This document shows positions 35,116 through 42,578 of a stretch of DNA of 64,000 bases, in pieces. Source of the stretch: Chthoniobacterales bacterium (GTDB lineage: Bacteria; Verrucomicrobiota; Verrucomicrobiia; Chthoniobacterales; Terrimicrobiaceae); NCBI GenBank assembly GCA_014879575.1, contig JACSRU010000116.1, forward strand, positions 1-64,000, written 5' to 3'. The number at the start of each line of letters is the position of its first letter. Within the stretch, counting starts at the first letter, position 1. Position numbers and translations under genes: made by a program. Below the pieces are notes generated by a model. The model did not search any database and was not told the DNA's origin. It saw only the letters and a list, made by a program, of their open reading frames with translations.

Positions 35116-35690
35116 CGTTCCTGTTTCCAGCGGGAGGGGCTTTTCTGGAAGAGGATCAGGCGGGCGAGGCGGCGGAGGCGACCGGGGAGTCCGCCGCGAT
35201 ACAACTCCATGATGTTCTCACGGGCGGCGGGATTTCTCGCGTCCGCGCTGCTGCGGCGCAGAAAGCAGAGATGCAGACAGCGCAGGGGAGCGTCGTCCCA
35301 GGAATGTTCCACTTCGAGGTTTCGTCTGTCGGAGTAGCTGCAGCCGGAGCGGAAGCGGATGTCCCCGGCCATGCAGGCGGAGGGCAACGGAGCGATTTTT
35401 CATCGCTCGCCCTTCTGCCAGATTCCGCCATCGACGACAATCCTCCAGAACCTTGCCATTTGCTCGCGAACCGCAACCACCACAAACGCGACGCCTCTCC
35501 GCCTGGAAAGAAGACCGGCACCGCCATCGAAGACCAAAGGCCGCTCTCAATCTGGCACTCACGCGCAATGCCTTGCTCGCCATCATTCCCTTCCAGCAAG
35601 GCGAACCCCTCGCGCATTTCTTCGAGCTTTACCACCGACACCCGGCCAAGGCCCTCAACCTCATTCTTCACTCACGTCCCGTCTTATGAT
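35112..35690 (-). pseudogene. Decayed gene, product not recognised
   Basis: On the minus strand a protein-like reading frame ends at 35112. It reads through REQMARFWRIVVDGG, then an in-frame TGA at 35400-35402, then LPSACMAGDIRFRSGCSYSD, VEHSWDDAPLRCLHLCFLRR and NIMELYRGGLPGRLRRLARL. A second TGA interrupts the same frame at 35547-35549, and further protein-like sequence upstream (VSVVKLEEMREGFALLEGND) is in another frame. The pattern is of one roughly 190-codon gene broken by two stops and a frameshift. The tail vaguely recalls small glycosyltransferase-type proteins, but I do not claim a family. Confidence 0.45.
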
Positions 35691-35770
35691 CCCTCCAGCC
35701 AAACGCCCTGGGGTGAACCCGTAGGGCTCGAACTGGCCCCTTGCCGCTTTCCTTGGCGGGGGAATCGTTT

Positions 35771-38700
35771 TCATTGGGGAGTGCTTTCGATCAACCGCCT
35801 GGCATCGGATTCGTGCAGGTGCTTGCTGGATGTGACGAACGCGGCCTGGATGGTCGGGGGAGCGAGCAGCCCCGTTTCCTCGAAGCGGTAGAACTTTCCC
35901 GCGACCGGTCCTTGTTGGGGGCCGGTCAGCAGGTTGCCGCAGATGCCGCGTTGGGGGTGGGGATCGTGGAAGGCGCCGAAGAGATTGTGGGGGGAGCCGA
36001 CGAGGCGCACTGTCAGTTCCGAGGCGCCCGAGGGAGGCAGGGCAAGGCACACCGGACCATTCACCAATCCCCATTGTCCGACGGGCTTTCCGTCGATCAG
36101 GATTTCCGCCAGGGAGCAGGCGGCCTCCATGTCGAACCAGATGGCTTCGCAATCACCGGGCAGGGAGGGCAGCGGGAAATGGTAACAAATCGAACGATCG
36201 TAGAAGGGCAGGCCAAGGGATTCCCATGAGCCGTAGTCCAGGGAGGAAGGCGGGGAGAGGGCGAAACCGTGCGCGGTTGGTGTCACGGCAAAATCACCGA
36301 CCAGCACCACGGCGTCGAGTTCCATGCGGACGTCGAAGGGCGCCGCCTCCACCTCCAATTCGTTCCAGCCTTCGCGGAGTTCGGACCCGAGCGGGATTTC
36401 GGGCATCCAGGGATCAATGTCCGAAGGCGTTGTTTCCGGCGGGAGTTCCTTCCCGTTGAGGCGAATGCGATAAAGGGCGGACGCTTCGATGGCGGCCCGG
36501 ACATTGCGCAGGGCGCCCCGCACTTCAAATCGAAACACCGCCCGGAATCCGCTCCCTTCGCCGAAGGTGTTGCGATCCATGATTTGGCGGCGGTATTGAA
36601 TGGCCCGGTGCCAGGGATTTCTGAGAAATCCGTGGTGTTGGAAGATGGCCTTTTGGGCGGTGGAGACGCGTTGATCCCGCGCCACATCGCGCCCGGGCAG
36701 GTACAGGTCGCAGAAATCGAGCACCAGCCGGTTGGGGCTCTCGCGGCGGAGGCGTTTCAGTTCGAGGGAAAGAGCCGGGAACTCTTCCGGCGGTGAGATT
36801 CGGGGCGGGGCGGGGGCGAAGGCGTTTTCTTCGTGCCGGGCGGCGACCAGGAGCGATTGCGGGCCGTTGACCACCCAGGTGAAGCGCAGATAGCCGTGTT
36901 CGTCCTGCTCCGCTTTCGGGTCCTCTTCCTGTGCGGTCAGGGTGTTGAGAATCCGAATGTCCTTCGCCTTGATGCGCACCGTGACCGGTCCCGATTCCGC
37001 GCCGCTATGGACGAGAAGATGCACTTCGCTGTCGGAGTCGATTCGGCGCGCGTGGGCGAAACCTCCCTCCCAGTCCGCTTCGACGCGAATCGGGGGTGGG
37101 AAGTGCTGGCAAAGCATGGTTGCGGCTTTGGTCGGACGGCGGTGAACCTGCCGGGGGAATTGTTGCGCGAGTTCGGTCCAGGCTTCGGACGGGCGACCGT
37201 CAATCGCGGGCGGCCCGGCCATCAGATCCCAAATTTGGCCCCCGGCGGCGAGGTGTTCTCTCAGCCGGGTTACGGTGGCGGCGCGCAGGTTTTGCATCGC
37301 TTCCGGGAGTACGATGGCGCGGTAGTGCTGGCGTCCGACGCGGAGGCCGCCGGCTTCGGCGCGCCCGAATTCTTCCAGCACGTATTCATCGCCGAGGTCG
37401 AAGGCGAGGAACTGGTCGGTCATTTCCTGGACGAAGTTCGAAAATGCGTTGCACAGCTCTCCGTGCGTTTGCTCGAGCGGGCTGCCGCGGCGGGCCGTCA
37501 GGTATCCCGAGGTGAGCGGATCGAGAACCAGGATATGACGCTCATCGCGCCCCCTGCTCATGGCCTGGCAAAGGCGGGCCAGGTGATCGTTGAGCGGACG
37601 CAGGTGGGGGAACCACGCGCTTTGATCGCTGAAGAACTGCGGGTGGTCGCATTTTCTCGCTCCGCGCACGGTCATCATGCTGTGGTGCGGGACGAGGTGG
37701 TTCACGCCCAGCACGATGAGCCAGTCGCCGAGCCGCTTGTAGTCGGCCGGACGCGAGGCGTGCCCACCGGCTCCCCAGGCTTCGCAGAGCACCTTTTCCC
37801 GTCCGAGTTGGCGCGCCACGCTTGCGCATTGGTGGACCAGCAGGGCCAGGTGCGGCTCGCGCCCGGCCACCGGGGTGCTTTTTTGCAGGGAAAACCACGG
37901 AGCCGCTTCGCCGACAAGGGCGTTGGCATACAACAGGTCGATGCCCGGCCAGTGCATGTGGGCGAGCAGGTGCACGTGGCCGGGAGTCGAGTAGGGCACG
38001 GGCCAGTCGTGTTCCAGATAGTGGCCGGTGAGTGCCAGACCGTGTTCGCCGCACCAGCGTTCGAGCGGCAGCGCCCAATGCTCCAGCCAGAGCGCGTGCA
38101 GGGTTTCATAATAGTCGAACCGCACCGCCCGGAACTCGCCGTGATCGAAAAACAACGCCGCGAGGTGTTCTTTCAAATCATAGCCCCGGCGGCGTTGGAA
38201 CTCCGCGAGGATATACGGCGTGAGATGCAGCGTCGCCGCTCCGGCCCCCGCGTTCTGTGTCAGCAGGCTCGGTTCGTCGGTGAAGATCGCGGGAATGGAT
38301 TTTCCAAAATGTTCGCCAAGTCGGAGGCGGTATTCCTCGTGGGTCGTCTCAAGGAAGGCTTTCGCGACCACGGGGTCCGCGAGGCTCACGTAGGGAAACT
38401 CCCCGTGCCACGGACTGCCCTTCATTTCCCGGAGAAAAAACGCCACAATCGCGCCCTCGGGACGAATGTTTCCCACGGCCGCACGGTGCTGGTCCTGTGT
38501 CCACACAGCGAGTTCCTCCGGGTCGAGACGGGCTCCCAGTCGGAGGGGAGCTTCGGATTCGAGATGCCATGCCGAGAGAAACAAATCCGATGCATCGACG
38601 GCCGTCGTGAAATGGTTCAAGGCGTTCGGAAGGCCGCGCAGAATCTCCCAGGCCACATAGCGCACGCGCGCTTCCGGGTGACGGGCCGGAACGTGTCCGC

Positions 38701-39040
38701 CGGCGAATCCGCTGGGATACGTGTTCTCATCATAGAGATACGTGAAGAGTCCGAGCCGCTCCGCCTCCTCCCGGCACAGTGCCACGGCCTCGAACCATGC
38801 CTCGGATTTGTATTCCGTGACCAGTCCCAGACGCGGATGCAAATACGCCCCGCCATATCCCAGATCCCGGAACTGCCCGAGCATCGTACGCAAGCGCTCC
38901 CGCGAGAACGGCACCTCAAGGTCTTCGTTGAGGATAAAAAACGGCGCCATCCGATGCGTCGCCGCCGGATCGCGCCAATCCCATGCCGCACCGCAGGCGG
39001 AAACCGGACCTCGCCCAGTGTCGAAGGAAGAAGCAGTCAT
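35771..39040 (-). CDS. GH106-like glycoside hydrolase (alpha-L-rhamnosidase type), no signal peptide
   Basis: 1089 residues from the ATG at 39040, preceded by GAGAGG; an ATG at 39058 lacks a ribosome site. N-terminal APFFILNEDLE and LHPRLGLVTEYKSEAWFE, then YLYDENTYPSGFAGG, TDEPSLLTQN, HYLEHDWPVPYSTPG and NHLVPHHSMMT mark the GH106-like barrel. The C-terminal 400 residues hold two galactose-binding-like sandwiches (ALYRIRLNGKELP; EILIDGKPVGQWG). No export signal, so it should act on imported oligosaccharides. It shares its whole architecture with the protein at 59488-62301. It is divergent from the GntR regulator at 39119. Confidence 0.75.
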   Translation of the reverse strand: MTASSFDTGRGPVSACGAAWDWRDPAATHRMAPFFILNEDLEVPFSRERLRTMLGQFRDLGYGGAYLHPRLGLVTEYKSEAWFEAVALCREEAERLGLFTYLYDENTYPSGFAGGHVPARHPEARVRYVAWEILRGLPNALNHFTTAVDASDLFLSAWHLESEAPLRLGARLDPEELAVWTQDQHRAAVGNIRPEGAIVAFFLREMKGSPWHGEFPYVSLADPVVAKAFLETTHEEYRLRLGEHFGKSIPAIFTDEPSLLTQNAGAGAATLHLTPYILAEFQRRRGYDLKEHLAALFFDHGEFRAVRFDYYETLHALWLEHWALPLERWCGEHGLALTGHYLEHDWPVPYSTPGHVHLLAHMHWPGIDLLYANALVGEAAPWFSLQKSTPVAGREPHLALLVHQCASVARQLGREKVLCEAWGAGGHASRPADYKRLGDWLIVLGVNHLVPHHSMMTVRGARKCDHPQFFSDQSAWFPHLRPLNDHLARLCQAMSRGRDERHILVLDPLTSGYLTARRGSPLEQTHGELCNAFSNFVQEMTDQFLAFDLGDEYVLEEFGRAEAGGLRVGRQHYRAIVLPEAMQNLRAATVTRLREHLAAGGQIWDLMAGPPAIDGRPSEAWTELAQQFPRQVHRRPTKAATMLCQHFPPPIRVEADWEGGFAHARRIDSDSEVHLLVHSGAESGPVTVRIKAKDIRILNTLTAQEEDPKAEQDEHGYLRFTWVVNGPQSLLVAARHEENAFAPAPPRISPPEEFPALSLELKRLRRESPNRLVLDFCDLYLPGRDVARDQRVSTAQKAIFQHHGFLRNPWHRAIQYRRQIMDRNTFGEGSGFRAVFRFEVRGALRNVRAAIEASALYRIRLNGKELPPETTPSDIDPWMPEIPLGSELREGWNELEVEAAPFDVRMELDAVVLVGDFAVTPTAHGFALSPPSSLDYGSWESLGLPFYDRSICYHFPLPSLPGDCEAIWFDMEAACSLAEILIDGKPVGQWGLVNGPVCLALPPSGASELTVRLVGSPHNLFGAFHDPHPQRGICGNLLTGPQQGPVAGKFYRFEETGLLAPPTIQAAFVTSSKHLHESDARRLIESTPQ

Positions 39041-39073
39041 CGCCGGAAAGCCTCTCATTGTTTAAAAATTTAA

Positions 39074-39104
39074 CAAGATCATTTATTTTTGTAAAAATAT
39101 CTTG
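39074..39104. promoter_or_regulatory. Nested palindrome in divergent GH106-like/GntR promoter
   Basis: TATTTTT-GT-AAAAATA at 39084-39099 is a perfect 7-base inverted repeat with a 2-base centre. It is enclosed by CAAGAT at 39074-39079 and ATCTTG at 39099-39104. The 78-base region between the two start codons is strikingly AT-rich. The position fits an operator for the GntR regulator at 39119, controlling itself and the glycosidase gene. Confidence 0.5.
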
Positions 39105-39118
39105 CCAAATGAAAAACA

Positions 39119-40264
39119 ATGGGCATTTTAGCGGAAATGAAACAACCGGCCTTCCAGCGCGTGGCGGAAAAAATTCGGGAGCAATTTTTGCATTCCGGCT
39201 CTGCGGCGGTGGGGGATCGTCTTCCGGGTGTTCAGGAACTGGCGCGGCGGTATCAGGTGAGCGTGCCGACGGTGAGCAAGGCACTGGGCGTGCTCCAGGC
39301 GGAAGGGGTGTTGGAAACGACGCGTGGCGCGGGAATTTTCATCACGGCGCTTCCGATGGCCCGTGCCACGGGGATTTTGCCGCGTGGACGCAGGCTGGGA
39401 TTCATTGCGAATGCCTTTGCCCCGTCGGTGGCGCAGAAGGTGCTTGCCGGGGTCACCCGCACCGCCGCGTTGCACGGCTGCCGGGTGGAACTGGCGATGA
39501 CGGACTGGGACCCGACGGAGGAGCGCTGGCATCTGCTCAACATGGCCAAGCAGGGATTGGACGGGGTCATTGTGTATCCTTCGGTTTCTCCGGCGGGCGT
39601 GCCGCACTATCTGGCCGACACGCTGCCCGATTTTCCCGTGGTGGTGATTGATCTGGCCCGACCGGAAATGAAGCGCCCTTCGCTCGTGTTCGACAACTGG
39701 AAGGCCGGACTCGACATGACCCGCCACCTGCTCGATGCGGGCCATGAGAATATCGGCTTCATTTCGCTCGGGGATTCCCGCTCCGTGAGCGACCGGCTGA
39801 AGGGCTACCGTCGCGCCCTGGCCAGCACGGATCAACCCTACCGGGAGGAATTGGTGGGGGATGGCATGGAGGCTCTGCATGACAAAAATTTCGGCCCGCT
39901 CCTGGATCGCCTGCTGGCCTTGCCGTCGCGACCGACGGCAATCATCGCGCCCTACGACCAGTTTGCCCGCTACTGCCTGGACGAGTTGGACGCCCGCCCC
40001 GACGGCGCACCGCCGGTCGAAGTGGTGGGATTCGACAACATCCAGACCGACGAATGGCGACATCGGTTTCCGACCACCGGTCCCGACTTCTACAATCTCG
40101 GCGAACGTGCGGTGGACATGCTGCTGCAGATCATCGACAGCCACGCCTCGACACCCACGGAAACGGTGCTGCCCGCGCCGCTGATTCTGCCGCCGAACGC
40201 GCTGGTCCCCGCCGAAGCCTCCCGCCTCTCTCTCCTCAACACACCCAACCCCATACCACAATGA
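39119..40264 (+). CDS. GntR family regulator with LacI-like sugar-sensing domain
   Basis: 381 residues. The winged HTH (residues about 10-75) has GDRLPGVQELARRYQVSVPT and VSKALGVLQAEGVLETTRGA. The sensor has RRLGFIANAFAPSVAQKV, LDGVIVYPSVSPAG, SLVFDNWKAGLDMTRHLL and VEVVGFDNIQTDEW. Such proteins are sugar-responsive repressors or activators. The stop overlaps the start of the next PEP-CTERM gene as ATGA, so the regulator heads its own operon. It also faces the GH106-like gene and probably controls both directions. Confidence 0.86.
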   Translation: MGILAEMKQPAFQRVAEKIREQFLHSGSAAVGDRLPGVQELARRYQVSVPTVSKALGVLQAEGVLETTRGAGIFITALPMARATGILPRGRRLGFIANAFAPSVAQKVLAGVTRTAALHGCRVELAMTDWDPTEERWHLLNMAKQGLDGVIVYPSVSPAGVPHYLADTLPDFPVVVIDLARPEMKRPSLVFDNWKAGLDMTRHLLDAGHENIGFISLGDSRSVSDRLKGYRRALASTDQPYREELVGDGMEALHDKNFGPLLDRLLALPSRPTAIIAPYDQFARYCLDELDARPDGAPPVEVVGFDNIQTDEWRHRFPTTGPDFYNLGERAVDMLLQIIDSHASTPTETVLPAPLILPPNALVPAEASRLSLLNTPNPIPQ

Positions 40265-40944
40265 AAACCTCGAAACATCCCCTCCTCACAATGCATCATC
40301 CCGCATCCCTTCCGTCAAAACGCGGCGGCCTCACAGCCTTGGCCGTCGGCCTCGCCCTGTTTGTCGCCCTCGCATCCTCCCACGCCCAGGTGCTGGTGAA
40401 TGCCGGAACGGTCACGCCTGTTGGGGGGGCGGGCCAGGGCTCCTACACCGCGGGAGTGATCCTTCAACTCACGACAACGAGCACAACTTCAGTTCCGCTC
40501 AGTTTTGTGCTCGATCTGGGGTCCGTGCAATCCATCGACGAGATCACGATTCAGAATCGGACCAGCGCGGGCACGAATCTGGCTGTGCGCACCTTGAGCA
40601 TCTATGTTGCGCCGGACGAAAGCATTGGAGGATTTGATCCCTTGAATATGAGTTTCTACACGACCCAGGTGGCTCCCAATGCCCTCTTGACGCCGAGTGT
40701 CAACACCGCCGGAGCCATGCGGCCCGTTGATATTACGGACTCCACCAAGCGTTATTTCCTCGTGAATCTGACCGGCAGCTTCAACGCACCGAGCGGATTT
40801 TCGAATGCCAATGGAAACGTGAACAACGTGCAATTCGGCAACGTCTATGTCACCGCCGTGCCCGAACCTTCCACCATGCTCCTTGGCGGTCTTGGTGTGG
40901 CCGGTCTCTTCCTGAGCCGTCGGATGCGCCGCGCGTTCCGCTAG
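40261..40944 (+). CDS. PEP-CTERM sorting-domain protein
   Basis: 227 residues. Signal peptide with hydrophobic LTALAVGLALFVALASSHA. A beta-rich exported domain follows (SFVLDLGSVQSIDEITIQNR resembles a discoidin-like sandwich). The anchor is VPEPSTMLLGGLGVAGLFL followed by SRRMRRAFR. It is translated with the GntR regulator (ATGA overlap) and precedes a pseudopilin gene, the same order as at 7686 and 33606. Confidence 0.86.
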   Translation: MKTSKHPLLTMHHPASLPSKRGGLTALAVGLALFVALASSHAQVLVNAGTVTPVGGAGQGSYTAGVILQLTTTSTTSVPLSFVLDLGSVQSIDEITIQNRTSAGTNLAVRTLSIYVAPDESIGGFDPLNMSFYTTQVAPNALLTPSVNTAGAMRPVDITDSTKRYFLVNLTGSFNAPSGFSNANGNVNNVQFGNVYVTAVPEPSTMLLGGLGVAGLFLSRRMRRAFR

Positions 40945-40979
40945 CCCCAATGTGGTTCATCGAACGGCAGATTCACTAA

Positions 40980-41043
40980 CTGCAGATGTGCGCAGATCGA
41001 CGCAGATTGAACAATCTGTGGAAATCCTAAAAATCTGCGGTTA
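40980..41043. repeat. Dispersed intergenic GCAGATT/AATCTG repeat
   Basis: The words CGCAGAT, CGCAGATT, AATCTGTGG and AAATCTGCGG occur within 60 bases and include a hairpin, CAGATT at 41003-41008 with AATCTG at 41013-41018. Short imperfect repeats of this 'cagatt' type are common between genes in many bacteria. Only this copy is visible here. It follows the PEP-CTERM stop. Confidence 0.5.
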
Positions 41044-41118
41044 AAATCTCCTAAAGAAACGGCATTGCCGCCAGCCTCCTATTTCCGCCCCTTGGAACAC
41101 AAAAATATCAATCATTTT

Positions 41119-41868
41119 TTGGGGGAAAACCCGCCGGACCCACATGGGCCCGGCGGGTTTCAGTGTCGTGGTTTCCTGTCCGCGCGCGAGGCCTTCACCG
41201 TGATCGAGTTGCTGGCCTGCGTGGGAATCATTCTCGTGCTCGCCGCTCTTCTCTTCCCCGTGGCGAACCGGATGAATGCCTCCGCGAAACAGAATGCCTG
41301 CCTTAGCAACCTGAGAACGATCGGCTCCGCCCAGGCTCAGTATTCCGCAGAAAACAACGGCGCCATCACGCCGAACCGCTCGAACGAGGGTGCCATCGCC
41401 TACTTTTGGAATCAGGAACTGGCGGCGTATATCACCGGGGGCGAGCGTCGCGGTGCCGGTGGCGGAACCCCACCGGTGAAATGCAAAGCCTTCCATTGCC
41501 CCGCTGCGAAGGCCGCCGCCCCGGCCGATCCCCTCGGTTACAGCTCCGCCTATGTGGAAAAATCTTCCTATGGGCAAAACCTCCTCATCGGCGGAGGCAA
41601 CGAGGCCGCCGTCAAGATCAACGGCTATCCGAAAAATCAACGGCGGCCAATGATCGAGAAACCATCCAAAATGGTCCTCGTCGCCGAAACGCCGGCGGTC
41701 AATATCGCCTCCTACTCCTACGAAGGCGCGACCGCCGGCCCAACCCGCCACAACGGAACCAGCAACCTGCTCTTTGTGGACGGTCACGTGGAATCCGCCG
41801 TCTATCCCGTCACGCCGGAACGGGGCAACAAAACTTATAATTGGAGCATTGGAAATGAAACAAACTGA
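41119..41868 (+). CDS. Pseudopilin with H-X9-DG motif, start codon uncertain
   Basis: About 249 residues if the TTG at 41119 is used. Upstream in-frame TTGs at 41065 and 41092 are the only other common start codons; there is no ATG or GTG before the prepilin site. The sequence REAFTVIELLACVGIILVLA gives the cleavage site A|F, Glu+5 and helix. The C-terminus has RHNGTSNLLFVDGHVESA, an exact H-X9-DG motif. A strong hairpin (41127-41160) lies within the first codons of this frame, which is odd. It follows a PEP-CTERM gene and overlaps the next gene by 14 bases. Confidence 0.78.
   Translation: MGENPPDPHGPGGFQCRGFLSAREAFTVIELLACVGIILVLAALLFPVANRMNASAKQNACLSNLRTIGSAQAQYSAENNGAITPNRSNEGAIAYFWNQELAAYITGGERRGAGGGTPPVKCKAFHCPAAKAAAPADPLGYSSAYVEKSSYGQNLLIGGGNEAAVKINGYPKNQRRPMIEKPSKMVLVAETPAVNIASYSYEGATAGPTRHNGTSNLLFVDGHVESAVYPVTPERGNKTYNWSIGNETN
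41127..41160. terminator. Strong GC-rich hairpin at pseudopilin start
   Basis: AAACCCGCCGG at 41127-41137 pairs perfectly with CCGGCGGGTTT at 41150-41160, continued by CCC/GGG after one mismatch around a 4-base loop. It has the shape of an intrinsic terminator. It falls after the PEP-CTERM gene but inside or just before the pseudopilin coding sequence, so attenuation or translational control is as likely as simple termination. Confidence 0.55.
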
Positions 41869-42550
41869 AAAATTGGGATGCGCTCTGCGCGGAAGGAAAT
41901 GGTGTTGGGAACTGAGCCTGCTGGCATGTTGTGTCGGCCTTGGCGTGTCGGCGTTTGCCGATCTGACCGAAGGCGAGTTTCCGAATCAGACGGGCTCCCT
42001 GCACAAGCAAAACGGCTGGGAAGTGCAGAAGCCGGAAGCGGGCGGCTGGGTGGAGGCTTGGGATGCCGTCCAGGTCGAGCAGGACGACCAGGGGGACAAC
42101 GTCATCGTCTGGCAGGCGGGAGCCGGTCCGAAGGAACAGGTGCGCATCGTGCGCCCGTTTCCCCCCACCAAATCGGACAAAGTGCGCATCTCCTTCGCTT
42201 TCAAACCCGGCGCGGAAAGCCTCGGAGGGCGCCTGTATTTCATGCAGACAGCGCAGCTCCCGGTCATGGCCCTCCAGTTTAAAGCGGGAAACGTTCTTGT
42301 TGTGGAAGGCGGCCAGACCCAGGCGACCGACACCGGTGTCGGGTTTTCCCCCGAGGACTGGAACCGCATCGAAATCCGCGTAGATTTTACGAAACACACC
42401 GCGGAACTCATCATCAACGGCACTCCGGTCGGCCACTATGAAATTCCGGCGTCCGCGACCGCCTTGGGCCTTGTGAATTTGTTCGCAGGCGGCCAAACGC
42501 ACGCCTCGACACTCAAAGGTCTCACGATCGAAGGGGTTTCCTCGTTCTAA
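41855..42550 (+). CDS. Secreted LamG/concanavalin-like protein
   Basis: 231 residues from the ATG at 41855, preceded by GGAGC. Signal peptide with WELSLLACCVGLGVSAFA. The mature protein is a single beta-sandwich (WEVQKPEAGGWVEAWDAVQV, KVRISFAFKPGAESLGGRLYF, WNRIEIRVDFTKHTAELIING) like LamG or DUF1080-type folds. It has no recognisable catalytic motif and may bind carbohydrate. Its start lies inside the end of the pseudopilin gene and it precedes the DUF4838 gene by 28 bases. Confidence 0.7.
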   Translation: MKQTEKLGCALRGRKWCWELSLLACCVGLGVSAFADLTEGEFPNQTGSLHKQNGWEVQKPEAGGWVEAWDAVQVEQDDQGDNVIVWQAGAGPKEQVRIVRPFPPTKSDKVRISFAFKPGAESLGGRLYFMQTAQLPVMALQFKAGNVLVVEGGQTQATDTGVGFSPEDWNRIEIRVDFTKHTAELIINGTPVGHYEIPASATALGLVNLFAGGQTHASTLKGLTIEGVSSF

Positions 42551-42578
42551 GACCGCTCGCCCCCGCTCCCCGCCCCGC

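Noticed and set aside
35400-35402. In-frame TGA as a possible selenocysteine codon
   Set aside because: A second stop and a frameshift occur in the same gene and no selenocysteine insertion hairpin follows; decay is simpler.
36833-39073. 746-codon open frame on the plus strand opposite the GH106-like gene
   Set aside because: It is a mirror of the long minus-strand gene in GC-rich sequence; its translation is rich in Arg, Gly and His with no domain pattern.
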